Below are positions 43,278 to 51,504 of a stretch of 64,000 nucleotides of DNA, piece by piece. Every line of letters begins with the position of its first letter. The stretch's first letter is position 1. The position numbers and the translations under genes are program-made. The notes under the pieces are model-generated. The model saw nothing but the letters and a program-made list of their open reading frames with translations. It made no database searches and was not told the origin of the DNA. Origin of the DNA: Lentzea alba (lineage in GTDB: Bacteria; Actinomycetota; Actinomycetes; Mycobacteriales; Pseudonocardiaceae); the NCBI RefSeq assembly GCF_011067745.1, contig NZ_JAAMPJ010000017.1, forward strand, positions 156,077-220,076, written 5' to 3'.

Positions 43278-43860
43278 TGCGCTGGTCCAGCCCGTGCACG
43301 ACCTGGTCGAGCAGCGTCTGGATGACGGCCTCGTTGTGCTCGTTGCGGCCCGGCGTGATCATCCGGGACGTCGCCTCGACCATGGCGTGCACCAGCATCG
43401 CCCGCAACGGCGCGCGCTGCACCCCGGCCGTTTTGAAGACACCGACCAACGGCGCCAGCAACCGTTCGTGCTCGGCCCTGATCTGCTCACGCGACGCGTC
43501 CGGCAGCGTGTGCGCGGACAACGCGACCACGGCCCCGTGGCTGCCGTCGGTGATGATCGCCAGCTCGGTGCGCAGGTACGCCTCGATCTTCTCCGGCACG
43601 GACTCGGCGCTGTTGACCGCGTCCTCCAGCTTGTCCGCCCACTCCGGCAGCGCGTCGGACACGATCGCCGCGACCAGTTCCTCGCGCGACCGGAAGTACT
43701 CGTAGAGGCTCGGCCGGGACAACCCGACGCGTCTGGCGAGCGACGCGAGCGTCAGCGCCTCCGCTCCCTCGGTCGCCACGATGTCCCGCCCCGCGTCCAG
43801 CAGGGCGCGCAACCGGTTGGCGCGGTGCTCCGCAACGGTGTCGGCACTGATCCTCGGCAC
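43270..43860 (-). CDS. TetR-family regulator
   Basis: The 196-aa protein has a TetR helix-turn-helix (about 12-60, with ALTLASLARRVGLSRPSLYEYF) and a C-terminal ligand domain. GTG 43860 lies 6 nt after TACGAT, a perfect TANNNT -10, with no ribosome site: a leaderless start. The divergent monooxygenase gene and two matching palindromes in the 81-nt gap indicate that it represses both directions. Its 3' end overlaps the SDR gene by 8 nt tail to tail. Confidence 0.93.
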   Translation of the reverse strand: MPRISADTVAEHRANRLRALLDAGRDIVATEGAEALTLASLARRVGLSRPSLYEYFRSREELVAAIVSDALPEWADKLEDAVNSAESVPEKIEAYLRTELAIITDGSHGAVVALSAHTLPDASREQIRAEHERLLAPLVGVFKTAGVQRAPLRAMLVHAMVEATSRMITPGRNEHNEAVIQTLLDQVVHGLDQRIS

Positions 43861-43866
43861 CCCGGG

Positions 43867-43872
43867 ATCGTA
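43867..43872 (-). promoter_or_regulatory. -10 element of the TetR gene
   Basis: TACGAT (43872-43867) precedes the GTG start by 6 nt. The upstream operator copy at 43884-43903 covers the expected -35 region. Confidence 0.6.
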
Positions 43873-43883
43873 TCGCGCTTGCT

Positions 43884-43926
43884 TTCCCGACGGTGTGTTG
43901 GAATAGTTCCCGACAGAGCGTCGGAA
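43884..43926. promoter_or_regulatory. Two tandem TetR operators over the divergent promoter
   Basis: Two 20-bp palindromic copies of TTCCCGAC-N5-GTYGGAA lie at 43884-43903 and 43907-43926, 23 bp (about two helical turns) apart. A candidate promoter for the monooxygenase, TTGCTT (43879-43884), 17 nt, AATAGT (43902-43907), is covered by both. This is the expected layout for a TetR repressor acting on itself and the neighbouring operon. Confidence 0.7.
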
Positions 43927-43941
43927 TCGGGGAGGACCCAC

Positions 43942-44271
43942 ATGTTCATCGCGACGAACCGCCTGTTCGTCCCTGCCGAGCGGGCAGCCGAGTTCGAGGA
44001 CCACTTCCGCGACAACATGCGCACGTACCTGCCCGGCGTCCCCGGCCTGCTGCGCAGCACGCTGCTCAAGCCGACGAAGGAAGACCAGCCGTACGTGTCG
44101 GTCAACGAGTTCGAGTCCGAGGAGCACTTCCGCGCCTGGGTCGCCTCCGACTCGTTCCGCGAGGCGCACAGGCGCAACCGCGGCATCGCCCGGCACGTCA
44201 CGGGCAACGCCGTCGAGACCTTCCAGCACGCCGAGGACATGGTGTTGCCGCAACAACGCACCGAGCAGTAG
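43942..44271 (+). CDS. ABM-domain monooxygenase-like protein
   Basis: The 109-aa protein has the antibiotic-biosynthesis-monooxygenase ferredoxin-like fold: FIATNRLFVPAERAAEFEDHF at the start, PGVPGLLRSTLLKP, and SVNEFESEEHFRAWVASDSF, the usual strand-helix with Trp. Relatives are small cofactor-less oxygenases, quinol oxygenases and heme-degrading MhuD/IsdG proteins. It has a strong GGGGAGG ribosome site and is the first gene after the TetR operators. The substrate is unknown. Confidence 0.88.
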   Translation: MFIATNRLFVPAERAAEFEDHFRDNMRTYLPGVPGLLRSTLLKPTKEDQPYVSVNEFESEEHFRAWVASDSFREAHRRNRGIARHVTGNAVETFQHAEDMVLPQQRTEQ

Positions 44272-44273
44272 TC

Positions 44274-44279
44274 GATACT
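44274..44279 (+). promoter_or_regulatory. -10-like element before the SARP-like gene
   Basis: GATACT lies 6 nt before the GTG start at 44286 and there is no Shine-Dalgarno sequence, so the gene may also have its own leaderless transcript in addition to read-through from the monooxygenase gene. Confidence 0.4.
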
Positions 44280-44285
44280 CGCCAT

Positions 44286-46682
44286 GTGTCGTTCAAGGTG
44301 CTCGGTCCGCTCGCGGTCGAAGTGGACGGACGTGAAGTAGCGGTACCCGCCGGGCGCTGCCAGGCAGTGCTCACCGTTCTCCTGTTGTGCCCCAACGAGG
44401 TCGTCCCTGCTGACGACCTCATCAAACGGGCCTGGCCGGACGGCGGCAGCATCGGGGCACTGCGCCAGGTCGTGATGAGGCTGCGCACCGCACTGGGCGA
44501 GGCGAACTGCGTGCGCACGGTCGGCACCGGTTACGTGGCCGAGCCGGACGACCTCGACCTGCTCACGTTCCGCGAACTGTGCGAGCAGGGCCAGTTCGCC
44601 GAGGCGTTGCAGCTGTGGCGCGGTCCCGCTCTCGCCGAGATCGACTCGGAGTGGGTGCGCACCGAGGTGTCCGCGCTCGTCGAGGAACGCCGAGCGGCGC
44701 AACGAAAACTGGTCATCCCGAAACAGATCCCCGCGCCACCGACACAGTTCGTCGGCCGCGCCCACGAGCTCGACGAGCTGGACGCCGCGCGCGGACCGCT
44801 GGTGATCTCCGCGGTCAGCGGCGCCGCCGGCGTCGGCAAGACCGCGCTGGCGATGCGCTGGGCACACCGGGCGGCGGACCGCTTTCCCGAAGGCCAGCTC
44901 CACGTCAACCTGCGCGGGTTCGACCCGGCGGCCGAGCCCGTGCGGCCGCAGGAGGCGATCCGGCGTTTCCTCGCGGCGTTGGGTGTGCCGAACGAACGCA
45001 TGCCGGACGACGACATCGCCCAGGCCGAGCTCTACCGCGACCTCGTCTCCGCCAAGCGTCTGCTGCTCCTGCTGGACAACGCCCGCGACGCCGACCAGGT
45101 GCGCCCGCTGCTGCCGGGCGGCGACCGCTGCCAGGTCATCATCACGAGCCGCGACCGGATGAGCGACCTCGCCGGGGCACGCGCGCTGCGCCTCGGCACG
45201 CTTGGTCACGCCGAAGCCGCGGCCCTGGTCACAGCCCGCATCGGCGCCGAGCGCGCAGCCGCGGAACCCGAGGCGCTCGCCCGTCTGGTCGAGCTGTGCG
45301 GCGGTCTGCCGCTGGCGCTGTCCGTCGTCGCGGCGCGCGCGGCCTCGGACGCCCAGCTCCCGCTCATCACGCTGGCCGACGAGTTCGCCGACGAGCAGAC
45401 CAGGCTCGACTTCCTCGACACCGGCGAGGAGATGACCAGCGTGCGCGCCGCGTTCTCGTGGTCGTACCAGCACCTCAGCCCGGCGGCCGCCCGGCTGTTC
45501 CGGCTGCTCGGCACACACCCCGGCCCGGACTTCTCCGCGGCGGCCGTGGTCAGTCTCGGGGCCACGTCATCCGAGCTCGACGAGCTCACCGACGCCCACC
45601 TGCTGCAGCGGACGGAGAACGGGCGCTACTACTTCCACGACCTCGTCCGGCTCTTCGCCCGCGAGCTCCCGGACGAGAACGAACGGCGCGACGCACTGCG
45701 CCATCTGCTCGACCACTACGTGCACAGTGCCTACCGCACAACGCAGACGCTGCGCCTCTCGCACAGGACGTTGCCGCTGACCGACCCGCTGCCGGGAGTG
45801 ACCCCGGAGGCCATCGACGCGGAACAGGGCTGGAGCTGGCTCGAGGCCGAGCTCGCCGTGCTGATCGGTCTGGTCCCGATAGCGGCACACGCGGGCCTCG
45901 ACACCTCCGCGTGGCAGCTGACGTGGTGCCTGACCAACGTTCTCGACCACGTGGGCCGCAGGCACGAGTGGACGGACATCGCCAAGATCGCACTGGCGGC
46001 GGCCATCCGGCTCGACGACGTCTACGCCCGATCCCGGATGCGTGAGTCGCTGGGCCGCGCCTACCGCCGCGTCGGACAGGTCGACGAGGCGGTGAGGGTG
46101 ATGCACGAGGCGATGGACGACTACCGCGCCCTGGACGACATCGAGTCCATCGGCACCGTCTACGAGGTGCTCACCCTGCTGTACGGCGACCAAGGACGCC
46201 ACGCCGAGGCGCTGGACGCCGCACACCAGGCGCTGGCACTGGCAGAGGAGGCGGGATCCGCCTTCGGAGTCGCCGCGTCGCTCAACATGGTCGGCTGGTT
46301 CAGCGGCGAACTGGGCGACCACCGGAGCGCCGTCGAGCACTGCGAGCGGGCGGTGGCCATGCTGCAGGACCTGGGAGAGCCGCTGTTCGAAGCCGCGGCA
46401 CTGGACAGCGTCGCCAAGGCACGGCGCAACCTCGGCGACCTGCCGGGCGCGCTCGCCGCGGCCGAACGCAGCGTGGAGCTCCTCGCCACCACCGGCTCCC
46501 TGGAGGACGAGGCTGAAGCGCTGCGCGGTCTCGGTGACGCCCAGCATGCGCTGGGAAACCGCGAACAGGCCCGTCAGGCGTGGCTGCGCTCGCTGGCGTT
46601 GTACGAGCACGTCGACAGCGGCACGGCCGACTCCGTCCGCGAGCGTCTCACAGCGTGGGCAGCAGGGCCTTCATCCGGTTGA
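44286..46682 (+). CDS. SARP-like NB-ARC/TPR regulator with shortened BTAD
   Basis: The 798-aa protein has an OmpR-type winged helix (about 1-88, with FKVLGPLAVEVDGREV and VVMRLRTALG), only about 50 residues of the bacterial transcriptional activation domain (91-141), an NB-ARC ATPase with Walker A GAAGVGKT (179-186), Walker B LLLLLDNA, GGLPLAL and FHDLVRLFA, and C-terminal TPR repeats (about 560-785). AfsR/DnrI-type proteins normally have a BTAD of about 150 residues; the loss here removes most of the dimerisation surface. It follows the monooxygenase gene by 14 nt. Confidence 0.9.
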   Translation: MSFKVLGPLAVEVDGREVAVPAGRCQAVLTVLLLCPNEVVPADDLIKRAWPDGGSIGALRQVVMRLRTALGEANCVRTVGTGYVAEPDDLDLLTFRELCEQGQFAEALQLWRGPALAEIDSEWVRTEVSALVEERRAAQRKLVIPKQIPAPPTQFVGRAHELDELDAARGPLVISAVSGAAGVGKTALAMRWAHRAADRFPEGQLHVNLRGFDPAAEPVRPQEAIRRFLAALGVPNERMPDDDIAQAELYRDLVSAKRLLLLLDNARDADQVRPLLPGGDRCQVIITSRDRMSDLAGARALRLGTLGHAEAAALVTARIGAERAAAEPEALARLVELCGGLPLALSVVAARAASDAQLPLITLADEFADEQTRLDFLDTGEEMTSVRAAFSWSYQHLSPAAARLFRLLGTHPGPDFSAAAVVSLGATSSELDELTDAHLLQRTENGRYYFHDLVRLFARELPDENERRDALRHLLDHYVHSAYRTTQTLRLSHRTLPLTDPLPGVTPEAIDAEQGWSWLEAELAVLIGLVPIAAHAGLDTSAWQLTWCLTNVLDHVGRRHEWTDIAKIALAAAIRLDDVYARSRMRESLGRAYRRVGQVDEAVRVMHEAMDDYRALDDIESIGTVYEVLTLLYGDQGRHAEALDAAHQALALAEEAGSAFGVAASLNMVGWFSGELGDHRSAVEHCERAVAMLQDLGEPLFEAAALDSVAKARRNLGDLPGALAAAERSVELLATTGSLEDEAEALRGLGDAQHALGNREQARQAWLRSLALYEHVDSGTADSVRERLTAWAAGPSSG

Positions 46683-47250
46683 TCTCGTCGGACTGCGTGG
46701 CGATCACGTCGTCCGCCATCTCCTCGACCTGAACGTTGGTGCCGGCCGCGCGCACGTCCGTCGCCATCTTGATCGCACCCTCGTGGTGCTTGATCATCAG
46801 TTCCAGGAACATCTTGTCGAAGTCCTTGCCGCGCGCGGCCCCCAGCGCGGTCAACTGCTCCTGCGTCGCCATGCCCGGCATCGAGCCGTGATCGGCGTGC
46901 CCGCCGACGATGTTGAACGTGCGCTGCCACTGCTTCATGGCACCGATCTCGGGCTCCTGGCTGTACCGGATGCGGTCGGCCAGTCCCTTCACCGTCTCGT
47001 TCTGCGCCCGCTCGGGGGCGAACCGCGTCATCGCGAGCGCCTGCTCGTGGTGGACGATCATCATGTCCACGTACTGGCGGTCGGCGTCGTTGGGCGGCGG
47101 CGGGATCGCCCCGCTCGCGTCCGACGGGGCGATCGTCGGCGCCGAACCGCCGGGCGTGTCCGGCGCGATGAGCGGCGGTGCATCCGGCTCCGATGTACAG
47201 CCCGCCAACAGGGCGAACGCCGCGACGATGACCAGAACCCCAGAACGCAT
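46648..47250 (-). CDS. DUF305 lipoprotein
   Basis: The 200-aa protein has a lipoprotein signal with LLAGC (Cys18), a Pro/Ser linker to about residue 50 and a ferritin-like four-helix DUF305 domain with the paired motifs MMIVHHEQALAM and LMIKHHEGAIKMA plus a Met/His-rich loop (GHADHGSMPGM). Such proteins are exported and probably bind metal, often copper or silver. The gene overlaps the SARP-like gene by 35 nt tail to tail and is divergent from the LVIVD protein gene. Confidence 0.92.
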   Translation of the reverse strand: MRSGVLVIVAAFALLAGCTSEPDAPPLIAPDTPGGSAPTIAPSDASGAIPPPPNDADRQYVDMMIVHHEQALAMTRFAPERAQNETVKGLADRIRYSQEPEIGAMKQWQRTFNIVGGHADHGSMPGMATQEQLTALGAARGKDFDKMFLELMIKHHEGAIKMATDVRAAGTNVQVEEMADDVIATQSDEINRMKALLPTL

Positions 47251-47308
47251 GGGACGGACAATACCCTCCGAAAGACGCTGGCCCTTAGCAAGGCGAAAGG
47301 GTCATACT

Positions 47309-47335
47309 CCCCCTCACCAACCCGTACTGAGGGGG
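47309..47335 (+). promoter_or_regulatory. Hairpin sequestering the ribosome site of the LVIVD gene
   Basis: CCCCCTCA (47309-47316) pairs with TGAGGGGG (47328-47335) around an 11-nt loop. The right arm is the Shine-Dalgarno sequence of the GTG at 47343. A closed stem would block translation, so this may be an RNA switch or temperature-sensitive element. Confidence 0.5.
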
Positions 47336-47342
47336 TAAAGCA

Positions 47343-48824
47343 GTGACTTCACGCGAAACGGCCCGGCGGCGCAGAACGCCGTTCGCGGTTCTGGGGGCGC
47401 TCGCACTGACGCTGTCAACGTTGACCGCGCCCGCGTCCGCCGATCCCGACCTTCCCGCCGACGGTGCAGGTCTGAGCGAGAGCCAGCTCGAGGCCCAGGC
47501 GGAAGCCGTCAACGGCATCCCGGGCGTCGACGAGATCAGCCGCAGCCGCAACATGGTCCCGGTCGCCCACCTGGACCGGCAGGCTCCGCTCGACTCGACG
47601 CAGACCGACATCGCCTTCCAGGGCAACTACGCGTTCGTCGGCAACTACAACGGCTTCGTCATCTACGACATCCGCAACCCGAAGAAGCCGTCCATCAAGA
47701 GCCAGGTGCTCTGCCCCGGCTCGCAGAACGACGTCTCGGTGTACGGGAACCTGCTGTTCCTGTCGACCGACTCCTCGCGCAGCGACAACTCCTGCAACAG
47801 CGTGTCGCAGCCGGCCACGATCAAGGAGTCGTGGGAGGGCATCAAGGTCTTCGACATCAGCGACAAGGCGGCCCCGAAGTACGTCGCCGCCGTCGAGACC
47901 GACTGCGGTTCGCACACCCACACGCTGGTGCCGGCCAAGGACAAGAAGAGCCTCTACCTCTACATCTCGTCCTACTCGCCCAACGCCACGTTCCCGGACT
48001 GCCAGCCGCCGCACGACAAGATCTCGATCGTCAAGGTCCCCGTGAAGAACCCGGCCCAGGCCTCGCTGCTCAAGGCGCCGGTGCTCTTCCCGGACGGCGG
48101 CAACCCCGGTAACCCGGGCACCATCGAGACCGGCTACACCTCGGCCACCTCCGGTTGCCACGACATCACCGTCTACCCGCAGCTCGACCTCGCGGCCGGC
48201 GCGTGCATGGGTGACGGCGTGCTGTGGGACATCTCGAACCGGGAGAACCTGGTGGAGATCAACCGGGTCCAGGACGACAAGCACTTCGCGTTCTGGCACT
48301 CGGCCACGTTCAACAACAGCGGCACCAAGGTCGTCTTCACCGACGAGCTCGGTGGCGGTGGCGCCGCGACGTGCAACGAGAAGATCGGCCCGAACCGCGG
48401 TGCCAACGGCATCTACGACATCGTGGGCAAGGGCAAGAACCGCAAGCTGGTCTTCAAGTCCTACTACAAGATCCCGCGCATGCAGGCGGACTCGGAGAAC
48501 TGCGTCGCCCACAACGGCTCGCTGATCCCCGTGCCCGGCAAGGACATCATGGTGCAGTCCTGGTACCAGGGCGGCGTCTCGGTGTGGGACTTCACGAACT
48601 CGAGCAAGCCGCGTGAGATCGGCTTCTTCGAGCGCGGCCCGATGCCGAACAACACCGGCGGCGGCACGTGGTCGACCTACTGGTACAACGGCTACATCTA
48701 CTCCTCGGAGATGGGCCGCGGCTTCGACGTGATCGACATGCGCGACCCGCGCACGTTCGTCGCGAAGCTCTTCCGCACGAACGAGCTCAACGTCCAGACG
48801 CAGGGCAACTTCTACCGCGGTTAG
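47343..48824 (+). CDS. Secreted LVIVD-repeat beta-propeller protein
   Basis: The 493-aa protein has a signal peptide with Arg-rich start (RRRR at 8-11) and cleavage after PASA (about 33). The mature part contains repeats of the LVIVD type (GNYAFVGNYNGFVIYDIRNPKKP; GIKVFDISDKAAPKYVA; GVSVWDFTNSSKPREIG; GFDVIDMRDPRTFVAK), each forming a propeller blade. Six or more Cys suggest disulfides. Such proteins are extracellular or surface-bound, with binding functions not defined. GTG 47343 has GAGGGGG 7 nt upstream. Confidence 0.92.
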   Translation: MTSRETARRRRTPFAVLGALALTLSTLTAPASADPDLPADGAGLSESQLEAQAEAVNGIPGVDEISRSRNMVPVAHLDRQAPLDSTQTDIAFQGNYAFVGNYNGFVIYDIRNPKKPSIKSQVLCPGSQNDVSVYGNLLFLSTDSSRSDNSCNSVSQPATIKESWEGIKVFDISDKAAPKYVAAVETDCGSHTHTLVPAKDKKSLYLYISSYSPNATFPDCQPPHDKISIVKVPVKNPAQASLLKAPVLFPDGGNPGNPGTIETGYTSATSGCHDITVYPQLDLAAGACMGDGVLWDISNRENLVEINRVQDDKHFAFWHSATFNNSGTKVVFTDELGGGGAATCNEKIGPNRGANGIYDIVGKGKNRKLVFKSYYKIPRMQADSENCVAHNGSLIPVPGKDIMVQSWYQGGVSVWDFTNSSKPREIGFFERGPMPNNTGGGTWSTYWYNGYIYSSEMGRGFDVIDMRDPRTFVAKLFRTNELNVQTQGNFYRG

Positions 48825-48833
48825 TCGGTGAGC

Positions 48834-48870
48834 ATCAGCGCGGCTGCCGGCGTTCGGCAGCCGCGCTGAT
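48834..48870. terminator. 16-bp perfect hairpin between convergent genes
   Basis: Arms 48834-48849 and 48855-48870 are perfect with a 5-nt loop. The hairpin includes the last codons and stop of the MFS gene and lies 10 nt after the LVIVD gene stop, so it can terminate both. Confidence 0.85.
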
Positions 48871-49995
48871 CGCTGTCAGGACCAGGGTCACCGCGACACC
48901 ACCGAAAACCGCCCAGATCGGCGAGCCGACGTCCATCGCCCACGCGACCACGACGGCCGTGAGCCCGTAACCCGCGCCGGTCACCGCGTACATCATCGAG
49001 AACCCGGCCGCGTGCGCGCCGACCGGAAGCCGTTCGCGCAGCGCCAGGCTCCGCGTCACGAGCACGCCGGACTGGAACAACCCGGCCGCCAGCAACGCGC
49101 CAGCGATGCCCGGCAGGTTCGGGAACAACGCCACCGCGCCGGCACAGGTCGCGGTGATCACCAACAGCACCAAACCCTGCACCCGCAACGATCCGGGCCA
49201 CGGCCGCAGCCCGTACAGCACCGCTCCCAGCGCGCTGCACGCCGCGAACCCCATGAGCAACGGCCCGATCCAGCCGATGGCGATGCCCCGGTGTTCCAGC
49301 AACGCGGGCAGCACGAGCTCGGCGACCGCCAGCTGCGCCAGCGCCGCCGCGCTCACCAGGTAGATCGGCCACGCCGACGCCACCACGCGCACCTTCGCCG
49401 TGCCGGAACGCGAAGTCACGTGCCCGCGCGGCAGGATGAACACCAGCCAGGCCGCGACGACGATCAGACTGACCGACACCACGACGGGCGCCCGGTGGTC
49501 GACGCTCAACGCCAGCACGGTGACCAACGCGGGCGCCACCGCCCACACCACCTGCGTGATCATGGCGTCGAAGCCCATCGCCTTGGGCACCAACGAGTCC
49601 GGTACCAGCCCGAGCAGCATCGCGCGCAGCCCGCCTGGTGTCGTCGACGGCCCGGCGCCCGCGACCAACGCCGCTATGACCAGCACCGTCACGTTCGTGG
49701 TCAACGCGAGCGTCGTGAACGCCGCGGCACCGACGAGCAGGCCGACCGACAGCTGGCCGCGCATCCGCGACGGGTCGAGGAACAGGCCCAGCAGCGCGGC
49801 GCCGAGGACCTCCCCGAGCACGTAGACCGCGACCAGCGACGCGGCCAGCACGTAACCGCCGGGCAGTCCCCTGGTCAGGAACACCATCATCAGCGGCGTC
49901 ATGGACATCGGTAACTTCGCGGCGACCGTGACCACGGCGCACGCGAGCACGTCCCGGTTCGCGAGATCGCGGTAGCCGGCAGCGGAGATCGTCAC
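48835..49995 (-). CDS. MFS transporter
   Basis: The 386-aa protein has 12 membrane helices. The conserved loop between helices 2 and 3 is recognisable around GLFLDPSRMRGQ (a G-x-x-x-D-x-x-x-R/K-R variant) and the second half has FSMMYAVTGAGYGLT. It resembles small-molecule effluxers of actinomycetes. The GTG start overlaps the VOC gene stop (GTGA). It is the last gene of the seven-gene operon that begins with an ABC substrate-binding protein. The substrate is unknown. Confidence 0.88.
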   Translation of the reverse strand: MTISAAGYRDLANRDVLACAVVTVAAKLPMSMTPLMMVFLTRGLPGGYVLAASLVAVYVLGEVLGAALLGLFLDPSRMRGQLSVGLLVGAAAFTTLALTTNVTVLVIAALVAGAGPSTTPGGLRAMLLGLVPDSLVPKAMGFDAMITQVVWAVAPALVTVLALSVDHRAPVVVSVSLIVVAAWLVFILPRGHVTSRSGTAKVRVVASAWPIYLVSAAALAQLAVAELVLPALLEHRGIAIGWIGPLLMGFAACSALGAVLYGLRPWPGSLRVQGLVLLVITATCAGAVALFPNLPGIAGALLAAGLFQSGVLVTRSLALRERLPVGAHAAGFSMMYAVTGAGYGLTAVVVAWAMDVGSPIWAVFGGVAVTLVLTAISAAAERRQPR

Positions 49996-50387
49996 TCGGC
50001 CAGCTCCTGGAACAGGGTCAGCTGCAGCCCGGCGGGCGCGGCGAGCCTCGCGTTCAAGGAGTTCCACGGCGTGCGCGTGGGTTCCGCGATCACCTCGGCA
50101 CCGGCGGCTTCCAGCGAACGGGTCACCGCGGCGGAGTCGTCCACTTCGAACGCGACCCGGATGTGCCCGGCGACGCGCTTGCCCACCTCGACGTCGTCGA
50201 TGAACTCCGCGTGCGGCGGGTCGGTGATCTCCAGGGTGGCCCGCCCTGCCTCCAGGATCGTGACCCGCCCGCCGTCGGACGCGAACGCCGCCCGTTGCTC
50301 GAGACCGAGCACGTCTCGGTAGAAGCGCAGCGCCTCGTCGTAGTCGGCGGCGGTGACGACTAGGCGGAGTTCACGAACACCGGTCAT
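49992..50387 (-). CDS. VOC-family (glyoxalase/bleomycin-resistance fold) protein
   Basis: The 131-aa protein has two beta-alpha-beta-beta-beta modules of the VOC fold: LRLVVTAADYDEALRFYRDVLGL at the start and HIRVAFEVDDSAAVTRSLEAAGA in the second half. Metal-ligand positions are partly changed, as the usual first His is replaced by Arg or Leu, so drug binding or a non-metal role is possible. ATG 50387 lies 7 nt after the LtrA gene stop and the end overlaps the MFS start. Together with MFS it could form a small resistance unit. Confidence 0.88.
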   Translation of the reverse strand: MTGVRELRLVVTAADYDEALRFYRDVLGLEQRAAFASDGGRVTILEAGRATLEITDPPHAEFIDDVEVGKRVAGHIRVAFEVDDSAAVTRSLEAAGAEVIAEPTRTPWNSLNARLAAPAGLQLTLFQELAE

Positions 50388-50394
50388 GCACTGA

Positions 50395-51504
50395 TCATCG
50401 CACCAGGCGCGTGAGGACCACGACAACCGCCGCGATCCCAGCCGTGACGTGAATAGGCGCTGGTCCGAACGTCGCAGCGAGCACGGCGACCGAGCCGAGC
50501 GGCAGCAGGTACTTGCGCAGCCCGGACTGACCCAGGCAGTCCTGCACGTACCAGACGCACAGGAAGAACACCGCGAGCGGCACCGTCGTGAACGCGGCGA
50601 CCGTGGTGCCCGGCGCGTGCGAGAGGTGCAGGTCGTAGTCGACGGACGCGGCGAGACCGGCGCCGAGCGCGGCGATCGAGCCGAGGATGAACAGGTGCGC
50701 GTACCCCCACAGGAACGCCTTCTTCAGCGAGAGCAGGTGGGTCGGCGCCTCGAAGTAGATCCACCACACGGAGAACACGATGATCAGCGATGCCGCCGCG
50801 AGCGAGATCAGGTTGACGCCGCTGTCGAAGCCCTTCTGGAACGCGAGCGTCGCCGCCAGGATCGACTCGCCGAGCACGATCAGCGTGAACAGACCGTGCC
50901 GCTCCGCGATGTGGTGCGGGTGCCACGTCGTCGCCTGGTCGCGCTCCGCCCAGACCGGCACCAGCAGCTCACCGATCATGAAGATCACCCACAGCGGCAG
51001 CTGCAGGCTCGGCGGCGCGACGACGACCCACAGCACCCACAACACCTGCATGCCGGCGATACCGGCCGCATAGCGACGCGTACAGCCCTTGTGCGAAGGG
51101 TTGTCCCGCGACGCCCTGAGCCAGTGCGCGACCATCGCGAGCCGGATGACGACGTAGCCGCCGACGACGATCCGGTAGTCCTGACGCTCGAAGACGGCCG
51201 GGATGCCCGCCGCGATCACCAGCACGCCGGCGATCTGGAACATCGTGATGATCCGGTACAGCGTGTCGTCGTTGTCGAACGCGCTGGCGAACCACGTGAA
51301 GTTCAGCCACGGCAACCACAGCGCGAAGAACGCCATGCAGAACGCCAGCAGGCCGGCGCCGGCGTGGTTCTCGGACACGGCGTGGTGCAACGAGGCGGCG
51401 GCCTGGGCGACCGCCACCACGAAGCTCAGGTCGAACAACAGCTCCAACGGCGTCGCGACCCGGTGGGCCTCCGCCGTGTCGCGCGCGAGGAGCTTTCTGA
51501 TCAT
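50395..51504 (-). CDS. ltrA: Low-temperature-requirement protein A (LtrA) family
   Basis: The 369-aa membrane protein has 9-10 helices and the LtrA signature VATPLELLFDLSFVVAVAQ at 16-34, followed by HHAV and AERHGLFTLIVLGES in the middle. LtrA was first linked to growth of Listeria at low temperature; the biochemical role is unknown. Here it is translationally coupled (ATGA) to the ATPase gene of an ABC importer, which is an unusual neighbour. Confidence 0.93.
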   Translation of the reverse strand: MIRKLLARDTAEAHRVATPLELLFDLSFVVAVAQAAASLHHAVSENHAGAGLLAFCMAFFALWLPWLNFTWFASAFDNDDTLYRIITMFQIAGVLVIAAGIPAVFERQDYRIVVGGYVVIRLAMVAHWLRASRDNPSHKGCTRRYAAGIAGMQVLWVLWVVVAPPSLQLPLWVIFMIGELLVPVWAERDQATTWHPHHIAERHGLFTLIVLGESILAATLAFQKGFDSGVNLISLAAASLIIVFSVWWIYFEAPTHLLSLKKAFLWGYAHLFILGSIAALGAGLAASVDYDLHLSHAPGTTVAAFTTVPLAVFFLCVWYVQDCLGQSGLRKYLLPLGSVAVLAATFGPAPIHVTAGIAAVVVVLTRLVR

